Below the pieces are notes generated by a model. The model made no database searches and had not been told where the DNA came from. It saw nothing but the letters and a program-made list of their open reading frames with translations. 64,000 nucleotides of DNA from Strongylocentrotus droebachiensis (lineage: Eukaryota; Echinodermata; Echinoidea; Camarodonta; Strongylocentrotidae), in assembly GCA_035222895.1 (NCBI GenBank), contig JAVYIG010006381.1, positions 1 to 64,000 of the forward strand, given 5' to 3'. Positions 50,100 through 63,904 of this stretch are shown in pieces. How positions within the stretch are numbered: the first letter of the stretch is position 1; the number at the start of each line of letters is the position of its first letter. The position numbers and the translations under genes are program-made.

Positions 50100-53000
50100 A
50101 TTGCAGTGAACTGTTTACTGTCGACTTTCAAACGAATGAAATACACCATGGGCCATGGCGAGAAAAGACATGAACATTTAGAATAAGATAATGAGATGTT
50201 TAACTGTTGCGAAGTGAAATGGTATGGTATTTATTTCATTCTTCATAAAAAAACTTTTTTTTAAAATACATAAATATATGTAGAAGGGTAGGCTTTATAG
50301 GTAATATGAATACATTAAAATTAACAAGGAAATTAGTAAATAGAATGGTGAATAGAAACATTTTAGAAATAGGTAATTTTGGATAGCAATGATGTAGCTG
50401 CAAAAGCGAAATGTTGGCCAGTGACTCGTATAAAGCGTCCAAAAACGTTTTTACATTTACAATAAATTGTTGAATATTCAAACCGCAAAACATCTTAATA
50501 GCCTTGTCCATCATTCACGAAGTGACTTATTGGAAGGACCTTTTCCGGCTCCATATAACTAAGAAACATTAGCATACGTAGAATGTATCAATCTAATCTA
50601 ATCTAATCGTTAATAATAATCATCATCAAATGATTATTAGACCTAATGGATAGTAGACGAAATGGGAATTCATCCTTGTCGGGTGTCGGCGAAAGGTTGT
50701 ATCTCTACTGTGAATAAGGCCTACGTTATAAATGTTCCTGATAGTAATAATCGGTAACCTCTCTTCTTTTTCTTTTTTTATCTTGAGGCGCAGGCGAACA
50801 CTGACGAGCGAAACACGTCATCAAAATTCAGCACAAAGCAATTTCTTTCGAACGACTGGAGTCGACAAATCCATACGAAGCCATAATTTGGAATCGCCTT
50901 GCTCAAATATCCGTTTTTATACGTCTGTATTTGCCGACGATAAACTGACTGCGTCAAAAGAGCTTTTTTTTTAAAGTGGCCTCTGCAATAGAGGTCAAAA
51001 CGAGAGAGGTAGAAAAGAGAGAGAACTCAAATGAGCGACAGAAGTGGAAAAGAGCGTTAGAAATAGATGAAAGGAAAAAAACAGGGGAAAAGAAAGAGAC
51101 AGAAATGAGGGGTGGGGCAGAGAGGGAAACTGAATCGGTGAAATGATAACAGCGACTGTTGAATCGGCAGCCAAAATAAAAACACAACCATTTCATATTC
51201 ACACTCGCCTATTATCCATACTTTTCTCGACTCAGCGTGTGTTTATTTCCCTCTCTTTCCCTCTACCTCTCTCTCTTCTCTCTGTATTCTTTCATCCTTT
51301 GATCTCTCCATCTTTTGGCAGATCCATTGTCAAGGCCACGTTGCGTCTTTGAAGCTCGTTGACCTGTATTGACACACCAGCGAACGGAAACAAGTCCCCG
51401 TCATCCAAAATCGTGTCCGACCTCTCCCGAATGTTGCCAGCTGTATTCTTACATTATCTTTCTTTAGTTTCTGATCAATCTCATAAAAAGGTAATTATAC
51501 TCAGTAATTATTACAGAGTTAAAGAGACAACGCTGACACGAGTCGCTTTAATACCCTCATCTTGTCAGACTTACATACGGCCTTCAAGTTCAATACCATC
51601 TTGGCCGGCTGTATACGTGACTATTAGTTTAACTTTTTTATTAAAAAAAAAAAAAAATTTTTTTACTCCCATCGTTATAACGACTGTGTATTTATTTCCT
51701 GGCACCTTCTTCTTTCTCGGGTGCCTGCATATTCCCTCTTTACTCTTGATTATATTTCTTTGTCTACGTGTATTTATGTGTTTCGTATTTATTTTATTTT
51801 CCTCACCTTTCTGCGCCCATACCTAAAAATGAGCTTATCTCCTAAGTTTACAAGTTCGAACCATTTTTATTTCCATGGAGTACAAATCGAAATCAGTAGC
51901 GTGATAATGACACCCTCCCCCTTCTCACGTTCTATAATGTCTGTGACTGTTCAAGTGACTTTCCTGGGAGGGACGCCATATTCCGGACGGGACCCTAATG
52001 TCACGTAATTACTGGGCGAACTGCCAGCGCGACGCACAAAATGCGTCGACTATCCCATCCTCTTAGCCCTCATGCCCTGCGGTGAGGCGAGACGCACTGC
52101 TTGCCTTACCAATAATAAACCCTCTGAACAATGGCCAGCGTGACACAGAAAAAAGAAAAAACGATGGAAATAGAGCGACAATCTTTCAAAAGTTTGAAGG
52201 GGAAAATGCGTGAAAGAGAAGTACACACATGCACGAGTGCGCGCAAATCGAATCGGCGATACAATAGGTACTTGTGGTCGGGAAAGAGCCGCTTTTATGG
52301 CGGCCATGCATGGGTGGGGATATAGATTCCTGAATGGTTATTGGGGTTCTTTTGTTGTTAAGAAGTCGTCGGCAGCCACCCGCCTTCTTCCGCTGGCAAA
52401 TAGTTACGATGTGGGCTCGCCCTCCAAGGTGCGACAATTACCTGAATGACAGCCGTAAAGAGAAGAAAGAGCCGTCGAAAATGAGATAGAGAGAAGAAAA
52501 AACGAAGGAAAGGCGAGTTAATCTAAACGATATTGAGTAATACAAAGCGACCAATATGATTGTGATGCGTCCTTTTCCACGTTATTCTGTATTCCAGACA
52601 CATATTTTAAGGGTTGGGGAACCGTTGGGTTGTTTTGAAATCGGTTGATTTTGTTTGAAGGCACGATATTTTTAATTATGTATTCAGTATAATCGATCGC
52701 GTGATAAATCTTGCAGTAATTTCGTTTACAGAAACTGAATATTTTATATTTCTGCCAAACCTCAAATTTTGTTTCTGACGTGCTACATTCCTCTCCACAT
52801 TTCATTAGTTGACGTCATCATAATTATAAAACCGTCAAGCAACACTGCACATTTAATTGGATAACAATCATTAGAATTAGAACTACCCATCTTGGGGATC
52901 ATTTTCTTCCTCTTTTTTTCTTAATGATTTCAACCAGAACACAGAAGCTATCGTAGAGGCCACCGTATTTTTCTTTTGCACAGATTTCGTCATGAACGGG

Positions 53001-53260
53001 TAGTTTATTTGGCTCCAAGCTTTCCCCAATTTTGCAAGGTATGATAATGCCGCCGGTTGTGTTTTTGTTTTTCCATTTAATGAAGGATCAAACCACAAAC
53101 TGTTACCGCAAATCTGTCCATTCGATAAGAGGCGCTCAGTTCTCTCTCAATTTTCATTATTAAAAATCGTGGAAAGCGCTGGCAAGGATGTGTCTCATCC
53201 GGGTAACGGAAATATTTCGGCACCGGCTGTCGAAACATTCTCCCGTTCTCGTACTATATT

Positions 53261-53840
53261 TTAAAGACAGGATAAAGAAAAGGCTGAATTCTGGGGGGTG
53301 TTTCACAAAGCCTTTTTTCAATGACAAATGATAAAAATCAGTGACATATCTGCTGATAACCAATCGGGAGCAAGGATTTCAGTAGCTTATAACAAAAACT
53401 GGCATTTGTCACTGATGATAAGTTTTGTGAAACACCCCCCTGGTGAAGATGAAAAATAATATGTGAGCTTTCCCATTTTGGGGGTGTCAGTTTTCGAGGA
53501 ATATCATAGTTGGAAATCCCCTGAAAATAAATGCTCTCGAAATGCTTCATTCGCGAAATATGGTGAGAAACAGCTGAAACTTTGAGCAAACTTTCAAGCG
53601 AATGTGTGCGCGTGTAGATGTGTGTATGTGTGTGTTTCTGTGTTGTTGTTGTGTTGTTGTTGTTTTTTTTGGGGGGGTGGGGTGTTCTATCCCATTTCTG
53701 TGTGCATTTCACGTGACTTTCAGCAGGTTTGAGTCAATTTATTTTCATTTGAATCATTTCAAAACCTTACAGTATACATCGATTCTCAAAATCAACATTT
53801 TGAAGTTGCTTCCAGAGAGTTTCTTCAACTCTTCCAGATA
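53261..53840 (-). mobile_element. Type A MITE, decayed and interrupted by another element
   Basis: ggctgaattctgg at 53282 matches the type A terminus. After the insertion at 53293-53440, sequence resumes with gaagatgaaaaataatatgt, as in the copies at 15155 and 18280. The far end is poorly preserved, so the right limit is approximate. Confidence 0.5.
53293..53440. mobile_element. Short MITE nested in a type A element (148 bp)
   Basis: Terminal inverted repeats GGGGGGTGTTTCACAAA and TTTTGTGAAACACCCCCC enclose about 110 bp of AT-rich sequence with internal inverted similarity (aatgacaaatgataaaaatc against ggcatttgtcactgatgata). Flanking CTGG/TGG may be the target duplication, but the G-run makes its limit ambiguous. 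Confidence 0.75.
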
Positions 53841-54567
53841 ATTATCCGGAATGGATTTGGCACTGACAGGACCATCCCTGAGGGCTCTACGTCCTGTACT
53901 CGGTATCAATTCATTTGTGATGATGTCATCTTCTTGCTAATGATATGACTTTCCTCGGCTTCAGTTCGTTATTTAGCGCCAAAGCCAATGTCATGATCGT
54001 TTTTATTTTATCAATCTGTTTCTGCTCAATGTCTCTGCCCACGGGTCTGAACTCGGCAGACTACAGCGCCATTTTCCGCACCCCACGTCTTTTTCTCAGC
54101 GGCGTAATCATTATTGGGAATAATAATTTCAACGAGTTATTCGGCGGCGATGAAATCAGAACGAGCGAGTAGAAGACAAAACGTTGATAAAGCATGCACG
54201 GCGGAGAAGCAAAGCTCTCCGAGGCAAACAGCGGCACGGAATATTTACGCAAGCTTTTAAAGAGGAAGTTGTGTTTTGGTGAATATGAAAAATATTTCAA
54301 GGGAATAAGGAGTTATAGTTCTACTTTTAGATCTCTCTCTCTCTCTCTCTCTTCTCTCTCCTTCAGTGTTGCATAACAATATCCCTAGGATGATTCATCT
54401 TATAATGTACTGACTTGAACTATGTTATGCTTTCACATTGTTAAGATTGATTGATATTTTGTAAGTTCAAATGCGATTTTACTGCTATTTAATTGTGAAT
54501 CGTAATGCAATTCGACTTTCGGGCCGCTATGTATCGTTTTTGATAAACCATTTTTAATTCAATCAAA

Positions 54568-54923
54568 TTAAACTGGCTGGACGCTGCTCGAAGCAATTTT
54601 GAAAGGCTGAGTATGTAGCACAGGGTTAGGAATCGTCAAAGTGAGAAGAAATTTAATAAATCTTGCTAAAAGTCAAATGCACCGCACACGGATATTGGTA
54701 TATAGGACCTATGGTGCTTCACTCGTAAATAGCAAGGATGTTTGGTTCAAACATCTCCGCCGCTTCTCGCCATATTTCGAATACAAATGAATATGAGGGC
54801 ATTCGAAAAGCAGTCTCTTTCACAGCCTTTTCTACGAACATGCTCTTCTTAAGAAAACTGAGGAACAATTGTGGAAAGCTCACAATTCTTTTAATCTTTA
54901 TCAGGTCTCGACATTCCCTTTAA
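54568..54923 (+). mobile_element. Type A MITE relic, heavily diverged
   Basis: Recognisable blocks in family order: cacagggttaggaatcgtca, aagaaatttaataaatcttg, atgcaccgcacacggatatt, and a right edge ending in TTTAAA. Many substitutions; termini uncertain. Confidence 0.4.
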
Positions 54924-56488
54924 ACGTTTGTCTGCAAAGATCAACTGTACGTTGCATGATGGAGTTCATTGGATACGAATTCTTTTCAGACCTGCGCGGT
55001 CGGACAGTGAATAAACAAAATCACAGAAAGGAGAACTAAAAAAAGAAATGGGGGAGGGCTGGCACAGTACCGAAACGGTTCACTTTTTGAACGAAGTGAG
55101 TATTGTATTCGAACTATTGATGTTACCGCTTTAATGATGTACATGGTTGCGTATTTTAAGCAGACCATAACCACAATTTCTTTCACAAACTGGGAATCCT
55201 GTTTCATGCCATCGGTATTTTTGAATGAAATTAACCAAAAGGGGGAATTTTCTCGTATTTCCTCTGTTTGTTTCAAAATGATTCTTAAGCTCCAAATAAA
55301 TGTGAGGACGACACAAAGAAAAAATCCGCATAACTTCGCTAAATTAGAAAGCTCTCCGTGTTTTCAAATGACATAAATCATTTGTATTACAATCCCGCCA
55401 TTACGCACACGAACCTGTGGACGTCACATTGCGTAAATCCATTTGCCTTTTTTCCTTCATATTGTTGTTTTATGAATGGGTGCGGTAATTTTGCCGCGGT
55501 TATTGGTTCAATTTTGGTTGTGTGTTGCGTGTTGTCGTTTTATTTCGGCAGGCTCGGATGGCAGAAATGCTCGGAAATTGTGAACTACTTTTTTCGTTTC
55601 GATATGTCAGAATTTTTTCAAGACGTCGGTCACATGTCTCGTCACGTCATTCTACGGGGCCCCCACGAAGGACGAGAAAAAATTAGTCTACCAACTCGTA
55701 CTTTTGTTTGTAAATTGACCAGTTTGATGACCTACCTGGTATAATGACGATTTAAAAAAAATATATAGGCCTATATAATACAAGAGCGAATGAATCTAAA
55801 ATGACATAAGTTTCTTCTCCATTCCCATTCGTGCTCCTTGCCTTGCATCCGTTGACACTTTGACGCATTGACCTGTCATTTTTCATTACGTTATTACCTA
55901 CGTCAGTTAAGCCTTTAGGACAACAGCGCATGCATGCGTCAGTTTAATAATTAACTGAATGTATTCCCTCTATTCACTTCTTTTACCCTGTCATCTTTCC
56001 ATGGTGATTCAAATGCGCTGACACAGCCCTGCGTTAGGACAGTGACTCAAGGGATGCAATGGATAATTAACGCAGTAGCGTTATTGGTGTAAGACTGTAA
56101 GTGGCTCGTGTTAACGTTTGTCATAATTTTCACAGTTTCCATACGTCAAAAGACGTCGGAAAGTGACTGATAATAACCCTCTTTATTTTAACAATGTTTT
56201 GTCCCGCCCTCCCTTCACAGACAGGGTTTTTAGCAGTGACAGTAAATAATTATGGTCATCAGTCAACCTTGAACAGAATATTCAAAGGGGCTCAAATGAC
56301 CAGACTAACCTCCGCGGTCATTAACGAGGATATAAATTGGCGCAGGAGGGGGAAATCGAATTATGGCCCTAGCTTCCGTGCAAGTTGTGCAAGTTGAGAC
56401 GCAGATATATTTTTCTCTCGTTTTCGGTTTCTCTCCCTCTTCTCTCCTCCCTTCTCTAATTTTCATTCTACGCAATCACCCCCTTTCG

Positions 56489-56491
56489 CCC

Positions 56492-56522
<31 letters not shown>

Positions 56523-56550
56523 CCTCTCTCTCTCTCTCTCTATCCCTTTC
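56489..56550. repeat. Poly-C/(CT)n compound microsatellite
   Basis: C-run of about 14 followed by two CT tracts. Confidence 0.85.
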
Positions 56551-59500
56551 TGTCTGTGTTCTACAACGTTCTTATTTTGCGTTTGGAAACTGAAAGCGAT
56601 TGAACGAGTGAGGCTCGTCAGCTAGCCGCGGCATGCGGGGCGTAGGAGAGAGCAGGAGACGACCAGGCAAAGTCGTTAACATACTTTACCGACCCCTTTC
56701 TCGCTATATTGCGTCGGGGTTCCTACATATGGCAGACAATATCCCATTCCTTGTCGCACTCGTTGTCATATAGCATTCTGTTTCATATGACGAGAGCAAG
56801 AGGAAGAGCATCGCATTTTTGTTTGTCGCGATGTCTTTGCGCCCTCCCAATCCCCCATTCGCAATCGTCAACACGTTTTAGCTCCAATTTTTGAAACTTT
56901 AATAGAGCATTATATTAAACGTTCAGCAGCTATGCAATTCAGCAGCTCTCTCGTCATTTTCATGATATAACACAGTACGAGGAAGATTTTTTTTCTGGAA
57001 GAAATTTGGACGGTGTGATACAATTCTAAATGTATCACCTCGAAGTTTTGTCAAACGTAATTATCGGCTTAAAGAAAGACTAGTGTCCGAAAATTAGAGA
57101 GGCTTTCATAAATTTCCTAATTGGAACATCGCTGTACACGAAACAATCCTCGAAATTAAGTTGAATACATTGCGGGAAAATTATTCATATTTACCAACAT
57201 GACCAATCCGAATACAGCATACAGACGGTTTAAACAAAATATCGTATACCGACAAGCCCGACATTACGTACATCTCCATGGTGAGACGCAAATTTTACGA
57301 CAACAATTATCATGGCGTTGCCGGTTTAGGACCCGCGCATCGATGAAACTGACACCGCGGTATACTGGTATGACTAAAATGCATATTTGAATAAAATGCC
57401 TGCCATTCGTTCAAAATCAAACGATAACGAGTGCAATTATTTTTAACTGCAGCACGACAACATTGATATCATTTTCTATCATTTTCCACCCGGTTCTTGA
57501 AATATATTGCGGAAACAAATTTGCATAAAATTGTTTTGACGTAAATAGAAGTTTGATTGATCTGAAATATGGTTTCACTTTTTTACAAATACTTCTTTAA
57601 TCGAGGGACTGCGCACATATCCTGTTAGTATACTAGGAGAAAAAAACACGAATAATCCTGAGCCTTGCACTAGTGTTCGTTTGTTATTGTTTGTTTGTTT
57701 TCTTGAATTTTAAATAATGATAATACCAGCAGCGGTATATCGTCACATTCATGACGTCGTCATGCAAGATTGTCCATATTATGATAGATATTTGTACATT
57801 AATATGGCTAGTAATAACAAATAAGCTCTTTTTAAAAATATTTACCTAACAAGTTCACCATGAAATAGACTTTGTTGCATCACATCAATCATAATTCAAA
57901 TACTGGTATAGATAAGCCTATTTCTATGATCGATACATCTGTGTAAAATATCATAAAAGTGACAATTTTCGTATTACTGATTCCGCATGCTGTGGAGTAG
58001 GAACCATAGATTTGGTTTTGATTTTCATATCTTTAGTCTCCCTCATGTATTGCGTACCATACTTTTATTCTATGCACCAATATAGGCCATCATTGCAGTA
58101 GTATAAGCCTAGCGATGCTGAAGCCAATTTATATAATCATGATAGCATATTTTACGTGGATAATTATCTTAATTAAAGCCGCTATTTTCAGCAATTTTGG
58201 CGCTCTTGAAAGATTGAAAAATCATGGGTGATAATCAATATTCTTGACGCATACCCAAGGTTGCAACGTTCATTCCAACTCTCTTCCTGGTTTTATATCT
58301 GACCTTCTTGTTCTCCTTTCTCAAGTCAAAGATGAAGAAGGTTAGTTTCGGTCGACATTATAAACGACGGACAGGAAGATGACGATGTCTGCCCTATTGG
58401 ATATTCCGAGGAAATAAGTGACGGCTGGTGGGTTATCGGCGCAAACGATTTAGCACGGCGCATTGCGCGACACGTCCCGCCGAGCATTTGGCCAGCCGAC
58501 ACCCCGGTTTCACCAAGTTCCCCACCTCGGGACCGATTTCGCACCCGAATTTTGAGAGGTGCGTGTCGGCTTTCGTTCTTACCAATTGCTAATCCGGCGC
58601 TTTAACAGCTTAAGCGTCGGAAATCAAGATGTAATCCGTTAAATAAATGCATCACGTCCAGATATAAAAGAAGAAAAGCTTCCTTAGAAAGGGAATGCGA
58701 TGACCAGCCTCCCTACCTCAAAACTCTCTTTTGAGAATATATAGTCGTAAAGTTGTCATTTTGACTGTTGACTAAGAAAATAAACATGTATAATGAATTT
58801 AAGTAGATGAATATTTTTTAATGGAATAATCGCGTGATACGGTTTGTGACCCAAGCCCGTGCTATCAAAATTAATAACCGCGCTGTGAACTTGATAATGG
58901 TGTGTTTAATAAACAACTTTTGCTGGTACACTATATAACTCTTGACTTTTTCCTGTTCCTATTTATTTGCTTCCCTGTGACATTTTCGTGTGCGTGCGTG
59001 TGTGTGTGTGTTGGGTGCGATGGTAAAGTGTGGGATAGGTGAGAGCGGGGAGGGGTACAAATATCAATGTACAATGTATCCAGTTTTGTTAAGAATGATT
59101 TGTTGTTTTGTACAATGTATTTGATTTGAGAGAAAATTATATATATTTTTTGTTTGTTTGTTTTAAAGGTGGGGAGTCGTTCCTTTTAGCGTGCGAGATC
59201 GATATGCCTACACGTATTAATACATGGTCCTAATATACGGCAAATGCGGGCAAATGGTATATTATAGAGCAGTCTAAAATTAGAAGCGAGTTATCAGACA
59301 TTATAGCTTTGCGGCATTGCAACGACGTTTTATAGATAAAGGCAACTAAAAATGTTTCAGAGTTTGTATATGGTCAGATGCATTAAAGGACATGTACCTT
59401 CACACAAAATAACGACCACCAGAACTAGTATTTTGGCTATTGAGACCTTGTGAAAACGGGCCCCTTGAATGACTAATGCCACTATCCTGGTTAAAGGGCG

Positions 59501-59606
59501 AGATGACACGCTCCCCTTTTCACGAATCCGCTTTTATTTGTCGCGCCTCGTAAAGAGCTGTCGGGCGCAATGTAATGCGAGAATGTCTGTTTTCTTCTCA
59601 TCCGCT

Positions 59607-59607
<1 letters not shown>

Positions 59608-59639
<32 letters not shown>

Positions 59640-59640
59640 G
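59608..59640. repeat. Poly-C/(CT)n compound microsatellite
   Basis: C-run of about 10 followed by a perfect CT run. Confidence 0.85.
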
Positions 59641-62395
59641 CACTCCTTTCCCCCCTCTCACTCTTCTCCATCTTGCTCTTTCTGTGGTCGTTGCTATTGA
59701 AGTCTTACATTTTTGGCGTAATAAGTGCTCGAGATTTCGCTAATCTTTGAATAGCCATTTGAGTCTTTCCACACCGACGGCAAAGAACTCGAGGGAGAAG
59801 ACAGACGGGTGACGAAAAATTGGACATGTGGAAGAGGGCAAACGAGGGTGGGGTGTCATGGAGAGATAGAGAGAGAGGGGGGAAGGGGGAGGGGTACTAG
59901 AGGGGTAGCAAAACTTGACCCATCTTCATGTAGTTTATTTTCTGTAATCATTCTAAGAGGAAAGGAATAAGAAGGTTTTTAATAATGTAACAATGATGTA
60001 AACACATAGGAGTAATGTCTGTATCCTAAATCATCTGTATATGTTACGAATCGTACATTGTAGCATTTTGTCGCTAGATGTGGCGGTCTTTGTGGTATGG
60101 TAGTCTTTTGTGCGCCTAAAGAAATCTTCACGATCGCCTCGTTACTTTTCGGCTCTCATCTTCTTGCTTATTCAAACTGCATGTCTCGCTCTGATTCCCA
60201 AGACGATTTGTCTAATTATAGCGTCTCTTATTTTCTTCATCTCAGGCTTTATAGGTAAAAGGTTGGATGAAATCAAGGTATGGACATTGATTAGAAAATA
60301 AAATGGAACAGTATTGGTTCACAGAATTGATATGTCGTTGTGTTGGGATCGTGGCTAGGATTCTGGCCTGGATTCTAGAGGGTCATCTGTCGTGATTTGG
60401 CCCGAGCCCCAAGGCTCGGTCGTGATGAATGTTTCGCTATCCTTCCATCCAATGATGGAAACGATCGGCGCTCATTTGAAATGAATAAATGATACATGCG
60501 CTCAGCTAGCCTGAAGTAGAAAAACGAGGGCAAATGCGTTCGCATACTGCGTTGCATAAAACTTGAGATTTTGAGGGAAAAGGTTTGAAAGACGATTCAT
60601 GCAAAGTTCACCCCTCTCTCTCTATCTCTCCTTGGTTCTCGCTCCCGTCTGGTCTTTAAACCTCCGCCAGGGACTTGATCGCCGCGATCTATTTTTCCCG
60701 CGAAATCAAACACAAACACTCGGAGCTGTGGAATAAGTCAACATGAACGCGATGCTGCGAGATCGAGAGGAGAATCCATGACGGCACGCATTTTAGCGCG
60801 GACTTGAAACAGCGGCGACGACTATCGTTACACCACCGGCCAAAAAAAAGAGAAGAGGAAAAAGAAAGGGAGGAGAAAACAGAACAGAGCAGGAGAAGGA
60901 AGAAGCAAACGAGGGAGAGATAGAGAAAAGAGAAGAAAACAACCTCCGGCTGCATTGTCGTTCCGTCTGGGAGTACAGGTAAAACAGAAGAAACAACCTG
61001 AGAGCGGCAAAATGTTAATAATTTGCAAACTATTAATTTTATTATAGTGCGCAATGACGCGCCTACGTATCGTAGGTGTGTGTGCGTGTGTGTGTAGTAG
61101 CAGTAGTGTTTAGGTAAGGAAAGGGTCGATGCACCTACATAGTCCTTATATTCGAAGGAACATCTAAAAATGTGGATTGTTTTGATTGGTATTTTCAAAC
61201 AAGTTTTGGTTCGGAGAATGAAGTAGGGGAACCCAGGTAATTTGGCGGGTCACCAAAGATACAGTAACCCAGCCTACTTCTGATACGGTCGTCTGGGGAT
61301 GTGCATTTGCCAGCTTCAACTCGCATCATTGCAAAGTTTAGTGAAAAGCAATTAAAAGTGTTCTTCCTATTCATAGTCACGTGACCACACCATCTTACCT
61401 TTGGCAGGTGACCGCATGGCGAAATTGAATTGTCGGGAAGCATCGTGTAAACGCGACCCTATTTTTACTTATTTTTATCCGTTATTTTTGCATGACGATG
61501 TAGTTTACAGCTATTCGTTAGCATAGAGACATTGTTTTGAGAAGGGCGAGTGAGAGAGATAGGGTGAGAGAGTGGGAAAGATAGAGAGAAGGAGAAAGAG
61601 AAGGAGAGAGGGTTGGTGCGTTGCTGCGACGTGCACAGCGCGTCGCGGCAAGTTCGTATTACAGCGCAGCGCACGGGTTATTCGATATTATGCCGCTGCA
61701 TGTATACCTACCGCTCAATAATCACTTGTAATTTGATTGATTGCTGTTATAGCCCGAGACAGAAATGGGCCAAAAAGTCTTCCATTCTTTTTAGCGATAA
61801 AACATCTGCGGGTAAAACAAACGATAAAATGAAGTAGGTAGCCAAGGCTCCTTTTGTGGTAGGGGAATGCTCTCTTTCTTTCTCTATTCTGCTCTCTCTA
61901 TCTCTCTAGCCTCTATCAATCTATCCCCGTTCTCCCAATTCCCATCCATCTCACTCTCTCTCTCTCTCTTTCTTTCTGTTTCGTTAGCATTTGTTCTTTT
62001 GGTGGGCTTGCCTTCGAAAATGCCGCATAAAATGCATTGTACAACAATTAACGTTAAATATTGCATTAGCGATTCAAGTCTCCCTGGACTCGACGCGCGT
62101 TTGCCCATAGTCTCAAATTCTCAATGTCACAGACATGGGAAAAGAGTTTAGCAAATGTGCAAAAAATGGTTTGGTCATGGTCTCACACATTGCGATGTAG
62201 GCCTACAGGGAGTCTGAAATATCAGATCATGCCCCCATCAGATGGACATCCATCAACACATTGAGTGAATGATAACCCCAGCTCGAGATGAAATAAGGCG
62301 TTTGTTGTTTTTCTCAAATCTATTAGATTATTTTGTTATGCATTCTGCGGTCTTAATGCGCAGACTAATTGCGCGTGCTTTGCGACGACACAGTC

Positions 62396-62470
62396 GGCCA
62401 ATCACCGCGACGCGAGAGACGTATAATTTTATGCGATTATAAATGCGGAGGTTTGTGGCGCCGTCGCGGG
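62396..62470 (+). promoter_or_regulatory. Candidate core promoter, CCAAT plus TATA
   Basis: GGCCAATCA at 62396-62404 and TATAAAT at 62438-62444, about 35 bp apart, in a CpG-bearing stretch. Expected start near 62468. No convincing coding sequence follows within the window. Confidence 0.3.
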
Positions 62471-63456
62471 CGAGAATCGTGCAAATAATTTCATCCCAAC
62501 AATTCACTCACGAAACCGATAATTGGAGAGCCAGAAGCGAATCCGGAGGGGGCACAGGAGATGTGCCCCCCTCTCACCCTTATTTGCTTGCAACTCCCAT
62601 TGTGCAAATGTCTACCCCTCCTCCCCTTCTGGTATTTTCAAACCAAATGGATTAAGCTAGGTACACTGTATAACAACGAATTGCCATTAGCATGCACATA
62701 ATACAGTCCCACAGTCGAGAGCCGCCCCCCCCCCTCCCCTGCCGCCCAGATGTGCATGCCCCCATCATTCCATAATCCTATATCCGCCCTTAAAATAATA
62801 ATCATTCGACCGAGAGAAGAAAAATAATTTGATGGAGGTGGGGGCAGGAGAGAAAAAAAGTCATATGATGAAATGCCGCGTGATGTAATGTAAAATTCAA
62901 TAAATTGACCATCCAGACTTCATACGTCCTTGTCCGATTATTGGACGTAGGCCTATATTTTTACCCCCAATCAAATTCATCTGATTTACTATTTCCTTAC
63001 TTTGAACTGATATTCACTGTAAATCCTTCATTTGGACTTGACATGGGTAGATATCGTTTCAGAAGACAAATTTAGACAGGCGTTTTGTCAGTAAATGTCC
63101 CCAAAGCGATGTAGCAGACTAGATTGATGCATAATCATTATTCTGCCAAACCTACGTTCGTTGAACAATGGTAAATGGGTACAAAGAACAAACTCTAATC
63201 ATAGTCCTGTTTAATGAAATGCCTTTTTCAGAACATGCACACGACAACTTCTACATCTGAAGTAGATCGCCCGAGCTTCGTTACCATTATAACACGTGGA
63301 ATGTGTCGTCTGTATTATGACGCCATTTTCGGTCATAATCGAAATATGGTTCGGATTTAAAGTGCCCCTTTAAGTTCACGAACCGAGAGAGCGAGAAAGG
63401 TGTCACGATTCGACGCACCCAGTAGAGCTTGTCTAATGAATAATTGGATAACGGTG

Positions 63457-63460
<4 letters not shown>

Positions 63461-63495
<35 letters not shown>

Positions 63496-63565
63496 AGAGA
63501 GAGAGATAGAGAAGGAGAGAGAGAGCGTGAGTGAGTGACCTGTGTGTGTAGGGGGGGGGGGGGGA
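63461..63565. repeat. (GA)n with downstream poly-G
   Basis: GA tract 63461-63525, then a TG patch and a G-run at 63551-63564. On the minus strand this has the same C-run to CT order as the other compound repeats. Confidence 0.85.
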
Positions 63566-63802
63566 TGGGCTCTGCTGAACGAGCGGTATATGTTAAAGCC
63601 AGACGTTAATTAGCCTGTACTCAAACCTTGTATTCATTTAATTCTAAATTATCATTCTGTAGAACGTGAAATGTCAATGCGATTGTGAAATATTCTCTCT
63701 CTCTCTATCTTTCCTCTCTTTCTTTTCTGTGAGATTTGAACCAGGGTGGATCAATTATTATTCTCTATACAAAAGAGGTAAAATCTGGAATGCCAGATCG
63801 AG

Positions 63803-63904
63803 TATAAAAGGTGACAAGAGTTGGTCGTGCGCCACTCCCCCTTCAATAGGCCATTGATTCGAATTAAAATAGCTGTTTGGCGCTTGGTGCAAGCCCAGGC
63901 TTCT
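63803..63904 (+). promoter_or_regulatory. Candidate TATA promoter and first exon of a gene leaving the window
   Basis: TATAAAAG at 63803-63810 is a strong TATA box; transcription would start near 63833. A good donor, TTCT/GTAAGTTT, follows at 63904/63905, giving a possible non-coding first exon of about 70 nt. Any coding part would lie beyond the window. Confidence 0.3.
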
